Below, one piece after another: positions 1-8,506 of a stretch of 64,000 nucleotides of DNA; the stretch's first letter is position 1; each line of letters starts with the position of its first letter. The position numbers were made by a program, and so were the translations under genes. This DNA comes from Streptococcus mitis bv. 2 str. SK95 (GTDB taxonomy: Bacteria > Bacillota > Bacilli > Lactobacillales > Streptococcaceae), in assembly GCF_000222705.1 (NCBI RefSeq), contig NZ_AFUB01000011.1, forward strand, positions 1 through 64,000, in the 5' to 3' direction. A model generated the notes under the pieces. That model was given only the letters and a program-made list of their open reading frames with translations, was not told the origin of the DNA and searched no databases.

Positions 1-494
1 GGAGTTTACTGGACTAAAGTCATACACTAGTGATGTTTATATAAAAAATCAAGATGAAGTCAAAAAGTATGAAGTGGACTTAGATATTAATCAATCTGAC
101 ATTAAGGGAGAGTATACAATAACACTTGGGGAGGATAAAGAAACTGTTCCTGTTACATATTCTAATGGTAAGTTAAATTATGAGTCAGAGATAAATCTTT
201 TATTTGATGAAGAAATTCTAAATTTAATGGTTTCAAGAGATTATTTCGCTTCCTTAGATGTGGAAAAAACATTTAAGAGCGCAGAAACTGAATTGAGTGA
301 TATTATTTACCAACCAGAAAATCAATCAGAGTTATATAAAAAATAGTGGAAAAGTATAACCTTCCATCTGACACAAAACTTTCAGTTAGTCTTGGATATG
401 GTACTATGACAGATACGATATACTACTAAGTTTAGAATCTAAAGAAAAATTGGTTCAAATCAGTGCTGCAATTTATTTAGTGAAAGGAAAGTAA
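1..494 (+). pseudogene. 3' end of an unrecognised gene, frameshifted
   Basis: The window opens inside a reading frame that runs in frame 2 to a TAG at 344-346. Directly after it the protein sense continues in another frame (VEKYNLPSDTKLSVSLGYG...) up to 427, then in a third frame (LSLESKEKLVQISAAIYLVKGK) to a TAA at 492-494. The first switch lies in an A6 run at 338-343 and would be repaired by one extra A. The visible part is polar and beta-rich with no membrane segment or catalytic motif I can name. I do not recognise the family. The start is outside the window. It is either a decaying gene or a gene hit by two sequencing errors. Confidence 0.5.
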
Positions 495-583
495 TTTTTT
501 TAAGTCAATCAAAAAGATTATAAGTTAAAAAGAAACATAAATACTATTTTATAACTGATTTTTAATGAGCAACAGGAGACAGT

Positions 584-1549
584 ATGTTAAAATCGAACAA
601 GTGGATATTCCTTGCGATTTCCGTTCCCTTTATTATTATTGGTTTGTCATATTTGTTAATTAGGCAACCGATTGGGAACACTGGTAAGTTTATTCATGAT
701 CATGAAGATTCTATCAAGAGAGAAATTCTTGCTGACATAGACAGTCAAGGACAGTATATAATGTCAGTGACGCTTTTACCTGGTTCAGCGAGGGGGGCTT
801 TTGATAATGGTGGGGATGTAGGCGGAAATTATCACATTTACTTTACAGCTTATGTTAATAATAATCGCAAGCAGTCAATGAAAGTAGAATTATACTTTCC
901 TGATGCTGGTATAGGTCCTTTTACATTTATAAAACCAAATCCTTATAAATCTCCTGAAACTATGAAGAGATGGTACTTGTCAGTGCAAGAGGTATCAAGT
1001 GACCCCTCGTGGGATTGGAAGCGAGAGCAAGATAAATTGAATGAAACGATGAATAATCTTTTGAATGTTGCTGTTAGTAAAGGCAAGGATGCATCCAGAC
1101 AAGTTCAAAAAGAAATTATGATTCGTTTTCTTAACAGATGGCTACAGGAACATGAGAAAAATTTCAAACTAGCTATCCAAACAGACCTGTATCGAAATGT
1201 CCCAGAATTGGAACAGAAATTAGGAAAGATTCAAAGTATAAGTGTAAGTGAATATCAAATGTATATTCCTTCGAGAGATAGCGACATTCGTTTTGATGTT
1301 AGATTTGAGAAATATCCTGAAGATGTAGCTACTATAACCGTTCGCTTGCATTCCCAAGGGGAACAATCAGTTTTTAAGGATCCCTCAGTAGCTGCAACTA
1401 TTAGTTTTGAAAGAGAACGTTTTGCTATAAAAACTGAGTATGACTCCAAGCTATTTCCTATTTTTAATCAAAGTCGATTTGGTAATAGTAATGGAGAAAT
1501 ATCTTATGAACTCCCAAAAGATTATGAAAATCAATTCTTAATTCCTTAA
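584..1549 (+). CDS. Hypothetical membrane-anchored protein
   Basis: 321 residues, with SD AGGAGA five bases before the ATG. A single N-terminal membrane segment (about residues 8-27, preceded by lysines) suggests a type II anchor with a large extracellular C-terminal part. Residues 60-110 are rich in Gly/Asn and beta-like (YHIYFTAYVNNN); the middle (130-210) looks helical and charged. There is no Cys of a lipobox and no known catalytic motif. I do not recognise the family. Neighbours are a broken gene upstream and immunity-like genes downstream, so an accessory cell-surface or toxin-immunity-linked role is possible but only a guess. Confidence 0.7.
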   Translation: MLKSNKWIFLAISVPFIIIGLSYLLIRQPIGNTGKFIHDHEDSIKREILADIDSQGQYIMSVTLLPGSARGAFDNGGDVGGNYHIYFTAYVNNNRKQSMKVELYFPDAGIGPFTFIKPNPYKSPETMKRWYLSVQEVSSDPSWDWKREQDKLNETMNNLLNVAVSKGKDASRQVQKEIMIRFLNRWLQEHEKNFKLAIQTDLYRNVPELEQKLGKIQSISVSEYQMYIPSRDSDIRFDVRFEKYPEDVATITVRLHSQGEQSVFKDPSVAATISFERERFAIKTEYDSKLFPIFNQSRFGNSNGEISYELPKDYENQFLIP

Positions 1550-1554
1550 CTATC

Positions 1555-1580
1555 AAGCAAGCTATTGTGCTTGCTTTATC
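1555..1580 (+). terminator. Intrinsic terminator after the 584 gene
   Basis: Perfect 8-bp stem AAGCAAGC/GCTTGCTT with a 6-base loop, followed by a T-rich tail that is itself a hexamer repeat. Confidence 0.65.
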
Positions 1581-1598
1581 TTTATCTTTATCTTTATC
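1575..1598 (+). repeat. TTTATC hexamer repeat, four copies
   Basis: Four exact tandem TTTATC units overlap the 3' arm and U-tract of the terminator just upstream. They lie outside any coding frame, so slippage would alter only the terminator tail. Confidence 0.9.
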
Positions 1599-1769
1599 TT
1601 CTATCTCACAAGATGCTAATTGTGTGTTATAAGAGTATATGGAAAGAGAAAAAGAGCAAATGACCTGCTCCCCAAAAGTGAGACAGAAAAATCTAACTTT
1701 TGGGTGTAGGTTATGATCGGTGTTTTTTTCTTGTCTTAAAATGGAAACCATTTCAGATGAAAATGGAGG

Positions 1770-1780
1770 TGTGGTATAAT
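1770..1780 (+). promoter_or_regulatory. Extended -10 promoter
   Basis: TGTGGTATAAT: consensus -10 (1775-1780) with upstream TG. The predicted start near 1787 gives a leader of about 110 bases before the ATG at 1901. Confidence 0.55.
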
Positions 1781-1900
1781 AAGAGAAAGTATAAGTGCTT
1801 ATTTGAAGGGGAATTCCTCTCCTTATTTTGGGATTGGATTAAGTATTAGGATCTAGATTCCTGAGAAGAATAGTGATGTTTGAGTAAAGAAGGAAATAGA

Positions 1901-2291
1901 ATGAAAATTTCTGGGTCAAGCGGTAACATTACTTTTGACTATGAAAATGGCTATGTTTTAAAAGCAGAGGGAGAGTTGTTGACTGGAGGTAGCTTTATTG
2001 TATATAGGTCAAGCATACAGAATTGGGAGCCACCATACAATGCTCTTCAATAAAACTGACGTAGATATCAAAAAAGATTTGGAGTTTTCACTAAGTTGGT
2101 CCTATGAAGGCAAAACTATTTTTGATAATCAAAAGATTAGCTATACTATCAAGGATAGTGGTGAGTTACCTTCTTACACAACCACGTTAATTTTGTTACC
2201 ACTTAACTCAGAACAATTGGAGCTTGTTGACTCAATGTCAGATCCATCCAAGATGACACTTTCAATGTCTGATGTGAAGAGCGTAGAATAA
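1901..2291 (+). pseudogene. Imm74-like immunity protein, frameshifted
   Basis: From ATG 1901 (SD AGAAGGA) the frame reads MKISGSSGNITFDYENGY..., then GELLTGGSFIVYRSSIQNWEPPY, and stops at 2051-2053; the sense then continues from about 2044 in another frame (FNKTDVDIKKDLEFS...) to the TAA at 2289-2291. The pattern G-x-V/I-T-F...NG...GELL-x-GG-x-F-x-x-Y-x-x-SI-x-x-WEPPY resembles immunity protein 74 from polymorphic-toxin systems; this is recalled from the family, not searched. The C-terminal part does not look like that family. The break needs one base removed (or two added) near 2040-2050 and is not in a homopolymer, so real decay is plausible. Confidence 0.45.
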
Positions 2292-2305
2292 GATAGGAGT
2301 TGAAT

Positions 2306-2848
2306 GTGACAACAGAAACCATTTTATTTTTATTTGCTACCATCGTCATTCTTTTATCCTTGATCTTTTTATCGGGTACGTATTTCTATCTTTATTTTCG
2401 GGATAAAAAGATGGTACGTCTTGCCAAATCGTCTGTTAAGGGAACGGTTGTGGGCTATAGTAATTTTCAAGCTGGGAATCCTCCAATTGTTGAATATACG
2501 GTTAATGGAACTACTTATAGCAAGCCATTACGGTATTTTATAATCAAAACGATTTCGCTTCCATGGGGTCCCATAAGCACCTCTAATAAATTTACAAGAG
2601 AGGATATGTTGGCAAATTCCCTAACCTTTTATCGTAATTCCTTTATATCCTTTAATAACTTAATGCGTACGCATTTTCCGATCTATTCGAAGATGACGGT
2701 ATGGTATGATCCTGAAAGACCAAACAGAGCTTATGTGGAACGATACTGTGGGATTAACAAGCTTTATAAATGGTTTGGGATCGGAAGTGCTATATTGTTA
2801 ACCATGGTCTACGCCATTGTAGTACTTGCTTATTTGTTAGGGAGATGA
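2306..2848 (+). CDS. DUF3592-like membrane protein
   Basis: About 180 residues. One membrane helix lies at each end (near residues 5-28 and 155-178), with a soluble beta-rich middle containing V-x-G-Y, a PPIVEYTVNG motif and VWYDPERPNRAYVERY, the layout typical of DUF3592 proteins. I prefer GTG 2306 as start: the SD AGGAG (2295-2299) is 6 bases upstream, whereas the TTG at 2300 abuts the SD. It follows the immunity-like gene by 14 bases, so both are probably one transcript. DUF3592 genes are often found beside polymorphic toxin or immunity genes; the function is unknown. Confidence 0.65.
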   Translation: MTTETILFLFATIVILLSLIFLSGTYFYLYFRDKKMVRLAKSSVKGTVVGYSNFQAGNPPIVEYTVNGTTYSKPLRYFIIKTISLPWGPISTSNKFTREDMLANSLTFYRNSFISFNNLMRTHFPIYSKMTVWYDPERPNRAYVERYCGINKLYKWFGIGSAILLTMVYAIVVLAYLLGR

Positions 2849-3148
2849 GGTATAGATGTCAAGCGTTAGTATAGTTGAAGCAGAAGAAATAAACTTAAGT
2901 ATTTATTGGTCAAATTTGAAAGCAACATTCAGTGCTGAGATACAATATTGTTAATAAAAAATTAGAACTAGTTTTCCTATATTTTTACGTTGATTAGGTG
3001 AGATAAATAGCTTATGATGAAACTACCTTTTACGATAGATTGATAGAAAGATGACTTTATCGAAGTAATTCTATTTAAAAAAAGAATATCGTTTATTCAT
3101 ATTCTTATTGAAATTGTAAATTTTCAACAGAAGGAAGGTTCTACTTTC
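2849..3148. other. Intergenic stretch, possible 32-codon ORF
   Basis: An ATG at 2856 opens a 32-codon frame ending at 2954 (MSSVSIVEAEEINLSIYWS...), possibly the remnant of a gene, with a weak purine-rich site before it. The rest is AT-rich with no repeat, RNA or promoter I can support. Confidence 0.3.
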
Positions 3149-3999
3149 ATGATGAAAAAATAGCTTTAACCTTAATATCTTTTTTTACAATCCTGTTATT
3201 TTTTATTGGATCAGCTCAAGCAGATTTAGTGATACCAGATAAACCTTCTAATGGCATTTATGATCCAAACCATTATTTATCAGGGGTTGTTTCGGATAAA
3301 TTACAAGAATTAAATAGCAAATCGGAAATTCAAATTGGTATTTATATTGTTGAGAGTCTAAATGGTGAATCTTTAGAAGAATTGTCAAATACTATAGCCA
3401 GATCTTGGAAAATCGGTTATTCGGATTCAAATAAGGGTGCATTATTACTGATTGCTATAAAAGATAGAAAGTTTCGGATTGAAACTTCTAATAATCTAGC
3501 TATTACATTGACTGATACAAAGGCTAAGAAAATATTAGATGCCTCTCGTGATAAGATGCGAGCCAAAGACTATGACGGAGCTGTTATTGATATAATCCAA
3601 AACATTTCCAATCAAGAGTATAAATTAACTGATGCACCTGTAATAGAGAGAAATTATTTACTTGAAATCGCAAAAGGTATATGGGATATAATAAAAAATA
3701 TTTTGTTTATTTGTGGTATAATCCTATTTGTTTTTTTGATTGATTTTATTAAGTATGGTACTACTTCAAATAGAAAAAGAAGATCTAATAAATCATATGA
3801 GGGTAATGATAAATTATTCCCCTATGATGTTGCCTTTATTAATGATGGTTCACGGTCATGTAAGGCATTGAGAGATTTCCGTATTGAAAATATAGATAAG
3901 TATCCAAAGAAAAGTAGCAGTGATTCCTCATCGTCTTGGTCGAGTGACGATTGGTCAGGTGGTGGTTTTGATGGTGGAGGATCATCAAGTGATTGGTGA
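3149..3999 (+). pseudogene. TPM-domain (YgcG-type) membrane protein, -1 frameshift in signal peptide
   Basis: The long frame from 3229 codes for a TPM domain (about residues 20-140: LSGVVSDKLQELN..., IQIGIYIVESL, KGALLLIAIKDRKFRIETS), a membrane helix (IILFVFLIDFIKYG) and a Ser/Gly/Trp-rich tail with GGGFDGGG, as in YgcG proteins. Its natural start is at ATG 3149 (SD AAGGAAGG): the frame begins MMKK and hits TAG, while in the shifted frame the signal peptide IALTLISFFTILLFFIGSAQA runs into the mature part. One extra A in the A6 run at 3155-3160 restores a full secreted, anchored protein. As given, only an unlikely internal GTG (3229) without SD could start the long frame. Confidence 0.7.
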
Positions 4000-4089
4000 T
4001 TTAGCATAGTTCATAGCGATTTGCCTACCTAGATGAGCGAACTTGATCATTTTAAAAAAATGATGGGATAGAAAAACTATTGATTTGAA

Positions 4090-4113
4090 AAAACCGCTCT
4101 GTTGAGCGGTTTT
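4090..4113. terminator. Bidirectional terminator between convergent genes
   Basis: Perfect 10-bp stem AAAACCGCTC/GAGCGGTTTT with loop TGTT. The U-tract is longer on the minus strand (A6 on the plus strand), so it mainly ends the HAD gene but can also stop the TPM gene. Confidence 0.8.
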
Positions 4114-4132
4114 CGTCTATTCTTGCCTTTTG

Positions 4133-4939
4133 CTACAATACCCACGTACGAATAGCATGGGCAACGCCAGATTCGTCATTTGTTTTGGTGATGTATTTGG
4201 CGATTTTTTTGAGTTCTGGATTTCCATTTTCCATAACAACGGGGTTACCCACGACTTCCAGCATGGCGCGGTCATTTTCTTCGTCACCGATCGCCATGGT
4301 TTCATCTTTGGTTAATCCGAGTTTTTCAGCTAGGTGAGTGATGGCTGAACCCTTGTCTACATTCTTTTTAAGGAGTTCGAGGTAGAAAGGAGCTGATTTG
4401 TTAATAGAGTAGCGCTCGTAAAATTCGGCTGGAATCTTTTCAATCGCAGCATCGAGAATCTCTGGTTCATCGATAAACATACACTTGACAATTTCCTTGT
4501 CAGACATTTCTTCGGGAGTACGGTAGAAAATGGGCATGTTGACGAGGGTTGATTCGTGCACCGTGTATTTTCCGATATTGCGATTGGCAGTATAGATACC
4601 GTCCTTGGTAATAGCGTGCATGTGAACACCGAGTTTGCGACTGAGGAATTCCATATCTAGATAATCCTCATAGGTCAAGGATTCGCTGATAATCTCATGG
4701 CCAGTAGCAGTCTCTTGGACAAGGGCACCGTTGAAGGTCACTACATAGTCACCCTCGTCTCTTAACTGCAAGTCGTCCAGAAGTTTGGCAACACCTGCGA
4801 TGGGACGACCCGTTGCAATCACGACTTTGACACCAGCTTGTTTGGCGTCTTGGATGGCAGAAAAGACTTCAGGAGTGATCTCCTTTTGACTGTTGACTAG
4901 GGTACCATCGATATCGACAGCGATTAGTTTAATACTCAT
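4133..4939 (-). CDS. Cof-type HAD-IIB phosphatase
   Basis: 268 residues, a haloacid-dehalogenase hydrolase of the Cof/YidA class, a magnesium-dependent cytosolic phosphatase of sugar phosphates or similar small molecules. Motif I DIDGT with nucleophile Asp9 and acid/base Asp11 is at the N-terminus, motif II (VIATGRP) near residue 40, the Lys of motif III in the VDKGSAI segment and motif IV GDEENDRAML near residue 214; between motifs II and III sits the C2 cap. It lies 12 bases after the HD-domain gene on the same strand and probably shares its transcript. The exact substrate cannot be told from sequence. Confidence 0.9.
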   Translation of the reverse strand: MSIKLIAVDIDGTLVNSQKEITPEVFSAIQDAKQAGVKVVIATGRPIAGVAKLLDDLQLRDEGDYVVTFNGALVQETATGHEIISESLTYEDYLDMEFLSRKLGVHMHAITKDGIYTANRNIGKYTVHESTLVNMPIFYRTPEEMSDKEIVKCMFIDEPEILDAAIEKIPAEFYERYSINKSAPFYLELLKKNVDKGSAITHLAEKLGLTKDETMAIGDEENDRAMLEVVGNPVVMENGNPELKKIAKYITKTNDESGVAHAIRTWVL

Positions 4940-4951
4940 ATATTTCCTCTT

Positions 4952-6256
4952 CTAGTTTTTATTTGGGGTAAAATGATCGTTCTCAATTAAGTGTAAAAAT
5001 TGCTGGGTAATGCTTGCGAAGATACTGTTTTGGTCCAACATTTCTTTTGGAAAATAGAAGCGATTGTCTCCGTGGCGACTGCCAGCAAGGGATTGAACGA
5101 TAGGAGACAGGCTAGAGAGTTCTGCCAGTTCTCCATTTTTTTGTAAAATCTCAATCTGTGTCCGTGGATTTTCAGATTCGGGACGATAGATATCATAAGG
5201 AAGGTCAAAGTTCTTATGAATAGCAGTATAGTAGTCTGGATCAAATCCGATGTCTTCAACCAGTTGTCTCATGGTTGCGAGTCGGTCTTGGTCTTCTTGG
5301 GAAAAGGTGATGGATTTAAAGACCTTGCGATTGACAAAGCGTTGCGACAGGTCTGCGAGAATCTTGTCAGGACTGGTCATCCAGAGTTGGAAGTAGGTAT
5401 TCATCACGCCGTCATCCAGAGCCAGATAGTCAGATAGAGTAACTTTCTTTTCAAAAAAAGGTAGCAAATGAGGAGAAGTGCGTGAAAAGAAGTCCTTGTC
5501 CTCAGGATAGAGTTCCTTGGCGCGTTTGAGAAGATTCTGCAGGAGAACTTCCATGGCGCGTGTTGCTGGGTGGAAATAAACCTGCATATACATCTGGTAA
5601 CGACTGAGGACGTAGTCTTCGATGGCATGCATGCCATTGCGCTGAAAGGCGATCCCATTTTCGACTGGACGAATGACTCGAAGGATCCGTGTCAGGTCAA
5701 ATTCTCCATAAGATGCTCCTGTAAAATAGGAGTCGCGCAAGAGATAGTCCATGCGGTCCGCATCAATCTGACTGGAAATGAGTTGCACGACCTGCTTGTT
5801 AGGATAGGTATGATCAATGACGCTGGCCACCTTTTCTGGGAAATCTGGCGCTACTTGTAGCAGGACTTGGTGAATCTCTGTCTCAGGACTTTGGATGATT
5901 TCCTGAGTAATGGCCTCATGATCTGTATCAAAGAGATGTTCAAAAGTATGTGAGTAGGCACCATGCCCAAGGTCATGAAGGAGCGCAGCGGTCATGGTCA
6001 AGAGAGACTCAGCAGGATCCCATTCTTCAGGATATTTTTCTTCAAAAATCTCCGTGATACGACGAGCTATCTCATAGACTCCCAAACAGTGGGAAAAGCG
6101 ACTGTGCTCGCCACCATGGAAGGTATAGCTGGAAGTCCCTAATTGTTTGATACGGCGCAGACGTTGAAATTCTTTTGTATTGATCAAGTCATAGATGACC
6201 TGATTATTTACATGGATATAGTTGTGAACTGGGTCACGGAATACTTTTTCGTTCAT
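4952..6256 (-). CDS. HD-domain phosphohydrolase (YwfO/dGTPase-like)
   Basis: 434 residues. The HD signature is complete: GEHSRFSHCLGVYEIARR with His51, LLHDLGHGAYSH with His94-Asp95, and QIDADRMDYLLRDS in the middle. The family includes dNTP triphosphohydrolases such as Bacillus YwfO; the likely role is nucleotide hydrolysis. The start MNEKVFRDPVHNYIHV matches the family's usual N-terminus, yet no Shine-Dalgarno precedes it: a promoter with TGC-TATAAT at 6263-6268 would start transcription at or within a base or two of the ATG, so the mRNA is predicted to be leaderless. It is followed by the HAD phosphatase. Confidence 0.9.
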   Translation of the reverse strand: MNEKVFRDPVHNYIHVNNQVIYDLINTKEFQRLRRIKQLGTSSYTFHGGEHSRFSHCLGVYEIARRITEIFEEKYPEEWDPAESLLTMTAALLHDLGHGAYSHTFEHLFDTDHEAITQEIIQSPETEIHQVLLQVAPDFPEKVASVIDHTYPNKQVVQLISSQIDADRMDYLLRDSYFTGASYGEFDLTRILRVIRPVENGIAFQRNGMHAIEDYVLSRYQMYMQVYFHPATRAMEVLLQNLLKRAKELYPEDKDFFSRTSPHLLPFFEKKVTLSDYLALDDGVMNTYFQLWMTSPDKILADLSQRFVNRKVFKSITFSQEDQDRLATMRQLVEDIGFDPDYYTAIHKNFDLPYDIYRPESENPRTQIEILQKNGELAELSSLSPIVQSLAGSRHGDNRFYFPKEMLDQNSIFASITQQFLHLIENDHFTPNKN

Positions 6257-6262
6257 ATGACC

Positions 6263-6291
6263 ATTATAGCATACCTCACCCAGCAGTCCAA
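6263..6291 (-). promoter_or_regulatory. Promoter of the HD gene, predicted leaderless start
   Basis: Minus strand: TTGGAC (6291-6286), 17-base spacer, TGC + TATAAT (6268-6263). The last base of the -10 is 7 bases from the A of the start codon. Confidence 0.65.
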
Positions 6292-6316
6292 TAGCTAGAA
6301 AACCTCTAACCTCAAT

Positions 6317-6346
6317 AAAATAGCGATTTTAAGGATCGCTATTTTT
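6317..6346. terminator. Hairpin terminator between HD and AAA+ genes
   Basis: 11-bp stem AAAATAGCGAT/ATCGCTATTTT with a 7-base loop; T-rich flanks on both strands. It would stop transcription coming leftwards from the AAA+ gene before the HD promoter. Confidence 0.65.
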
Positions 6347-6505
6347 CTTTTTAATTTTTACTAAGTCCATCTGTTTAACAAGATATAATATCGGACATTA
6401 TAGAACTGAACGAAGATAACCATCAAATACAACTACAAACAAGTAACGTAATTAGCCAAAGTTTTAAATAGCTAATCTTTTATTTGGAGAGAAATTTATT
6501 TATTT

Positions 6506-7630
6506 CTATTCTAAATGGTTTAATATTGTTTGGAAAATATATTCATCAATAAATTTATCTATAGCCCTAACGTTCTTAAGGTGCTGAGCATATTCCATTA
6601 AACGTTCTAACTCTCCAAATTCATCAATTATTTTTCTGTCCGAAGAATCTAAAATATTTATAGTTGTAGCATACCTGTTCTGAATTATTTTTTCTGAAAT
6701 CTCCTTGGATAGCTCGCTAAACTCAACAACTAAATCAAACCTATTATATATTGGTTCGCCTAGCACCTCTTTGATATGGGCTACAGATAAGAAATTTGAG
6801 GTGCAGATAATAAGCCCATTTTCTAAATGAACTTCATAATTTCTATCGGAATAAATTCCCTCATCAAATAGTTGATAAAATGCACTATAGAATAAATTAT
6901 TTGCTTTATCAAACTCATCTAAAAGAATAACATTACTTTGTCTATCGAGTAAATCTTTAGCAAATGAGCTGGAGGTATGACTAGCACCAAATAAATAATC
7001 AGAGAACGAGTTGTTTTGGTACATAGAAAATTGTTTTCTAAACAGCTCTTGCCCAATTATTTCAGCAATGAATTTAGCTGTTTCAGTTTTTCCTACCCCA
7101 GTTGGTCCGTAAAATAAAACAGTTAGAGGCTTTTTGTTGTTATAACCTTTAGCAGTTTTATATAAGCCCCTAGATAGAGCGTCTTTAACATTTTTTTGAC
7201 CTAGTATTTTATCATCAAAATGTTTTTTAAATTGTTCTAGATGATTAATATCAAATGCTTTATACTCATATCTTTCTATTTTTAAATTATATTTTTTCGA
7301 TTCTTTGAATATTTTTAAGATACTTTCGGGTGGATTCTGGGCAAATATATTAGATATCTTCATTGAGCTAAGTATTGATTTGAATCCGTTCAATCCAGAG
7401 TCACTTAGCCTGAAAAACTCTGCTGAAGATATGCTCATATTCTTTATTTCTCTTATTGGTTTGGGCGTAGTATCCATAGTTTCTCCACTCTGAGTAATTT
7501 TATGTGTGTGCTGTCGACTCTCGTAGTCTATTTCATCTAGTAACCCAGAAAGAGATATAGATCCTTTAGGAAGTTGAGATATAAAATAATCTTCTGGACA
7601 GTAATAAATTTTAACATTAGTTTTCGTCAT
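6506..7630 (-). CDS. AAA+ ATPase (ClpX/ClpB-type fold), partner of DUF6414-like gene
   Basis: 374 residues. The C-terminal half is a complete AAA+ module: Walker A GPTGVGKT (175-182), Walker B VILLDEFDKA (234-243), sensor 1 IICTSNF (274-280) and a putative arginine finger in YNRFD (295-299), all closest in style to the AAA_2 domain of Clp ATPases. The N-terminal 130 residues are polar and match no domain I know; there is no protease-binding loop I can identify and no second AAA domain. Its start overlaps the end of the DUF6414-like gene by 14 bases, implying coupled translation. Both genes are visibly AT-richer than the housekeeping neighbours, which suggests acquisition. A defence or stress role is inference. 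Confidence 0.85.
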   Translation of the reverse strand: MTKTNVKIYYCPEDYFISQLPKGSISLSGLLDEIDYESRQHTHKITQSGETMDTTPKPIREIKNMSISSAEFFRLSDSGLNGFKSILSSMKISNIFAQNPPESILKIFKESKKYNLKIERYEYKAFDINHLEQFKKHFDDKILGQKNVKDALSRGLYKTAKGYNNKKPLTVLFYGPTGVGKTETAKFIAEIIGQELFRKQFSMYQNNSFSDYLFGASHTSSSFAKDLLDRQSNVILLDEFDKANNLFYSAFYQLFDEGIYSDRNYEVHLENGLIICTSNFLSVAHIKEVLGEPIYNRFDLVVEFSELSKEISEKIIQNRYATTINILDSSDRKIIDEFGELERLMEYAQHLKNVRAIDKFIDEYIFQTILNHLE

Positions 7631-8413
7631 TACTTACACCTGCCAGTAATACATCATAAACATCAACTTCTTCCTCAGAATTAACAGCTCCCTCGCCATT
7701 AGCTAATCTTGCGCCGTCTAGAATTTGAGTATTTTGCTCATTCTGAAATGAAAATTCTTGCGTCATATTTAAGTTGCTAAGATTCATTTTTCCAACCTTT
7801 ACTACATGATAAGTCAGAGTCATTTTTACTAAATCAGATAAAGAGTATGATGATTTAAAAGATTTTAAATTGAAACGAAGAATTTTCTTCGTTTTGTCAT
7901 TCTCTAATATCATTTCAAAATAGCCACGACCTTGGTTTAGGGCGGAATCCATTTTTTGAACATTCAGCTTAAAATCACCAGCATCAATTAAGCCTTCAGT
8001 CATGGTGAGATAGGGCGTCATCAATTTATAGTATGTCATTGAATCTTTAAATGCATAAACTTTTGCTGAGGAAAATTCCTGAATACCAGTTTTTATGGAC
8101 GCGTCTTTAAAAATACCTAAATAGTCTGTTAAAACAGTATTAGTAACAGCTTGATTCAATAATTTTTCAGAATTATATCCCAAATTTCCACTTATTTCAC
8201 CTTTTATTCCTAAGTTTAATAGTGAGAGTATTTTAGCCCCAACACCAATCGTTGATTCAGCTTCGGTATTACCTCTTGCCCTTGTTTCAGATTGTTTTAC
8301 TAACTTTTCGATTATTTGGCCTTCATTATTCATATAAATTAGATCCGTTGCCGATTCTTCATCAAAGTAAACTATTCTAGTGAATTCGATATTATTTTCT
8401 TTTTTTTAGCCAT
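7617..8413 (-). pseudogene. DUF6414-like protein, -1 frameshift in N-terminal A8 tract
   Basis: The long frame (from an internal ATG at 8333) has the pattern IIEKLVKQSETRARGNTEAE, GVGAKILSLLNLGIKGEISGN and TNTVLTDYLGIF that I associate with the DUF6414 family. The real start is ATG 8413, directly after the strong SD AGGGGAGGT. From there MAKKKK... runs out of frame; with one more A in the A8 run (8400-8407) it reads MAKKKENNIEFTRIVYFDEE and joins the body, and VYFDEESATD is the expected family N-terminus. The internal ATG has no SD. So the gene is off as written, either by a sequencing error or by slippage in a contingency tract. It precedes and overlaps the AAA+ gene. Confidence 0.7.
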
Positions 8414-8441
8414 ATTTACCTCCCCTAAGATTTATATTTTC

Positions 8442-8450
8442 ATTATAGCA
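8442..8450 (-). promoter_or_regulatory. Extended -10 promoter for the DUF6414/AAA+ pair
   Basis: Minus strand TGCTATAAT, about 30 bases before the SD/ATG at 8413; gives the pair its own promoter, back to back with that of the DUF1934 gene (TTGGTAAAAT, plus strand 8465-8474). Confidence 0.55.
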
Positions 8451-8506
8451 AAATCCTGCTCTTTTTGGTAAAATAGTAGGACAAGAGACAAGAAAGAGGA
8501 TTTGAT

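Larger units (their letters stand above)
1550..1900. other. Intergenic stretch with terminator, repeats and promoter
   Basis: No gene seen. It holds a hairpin terminator at 1555-1576 that runs into a TTTATC x4 repeat, a 9-bp inverted repeat (CCCAAAAGT 1671-1679 with ACTTTTGGG 1696-1704), and an extended -10 promoter (TGTGGTATAAT ending at 1780) that would serve the immunity-like gene at 1901. Confidence 0.6.
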
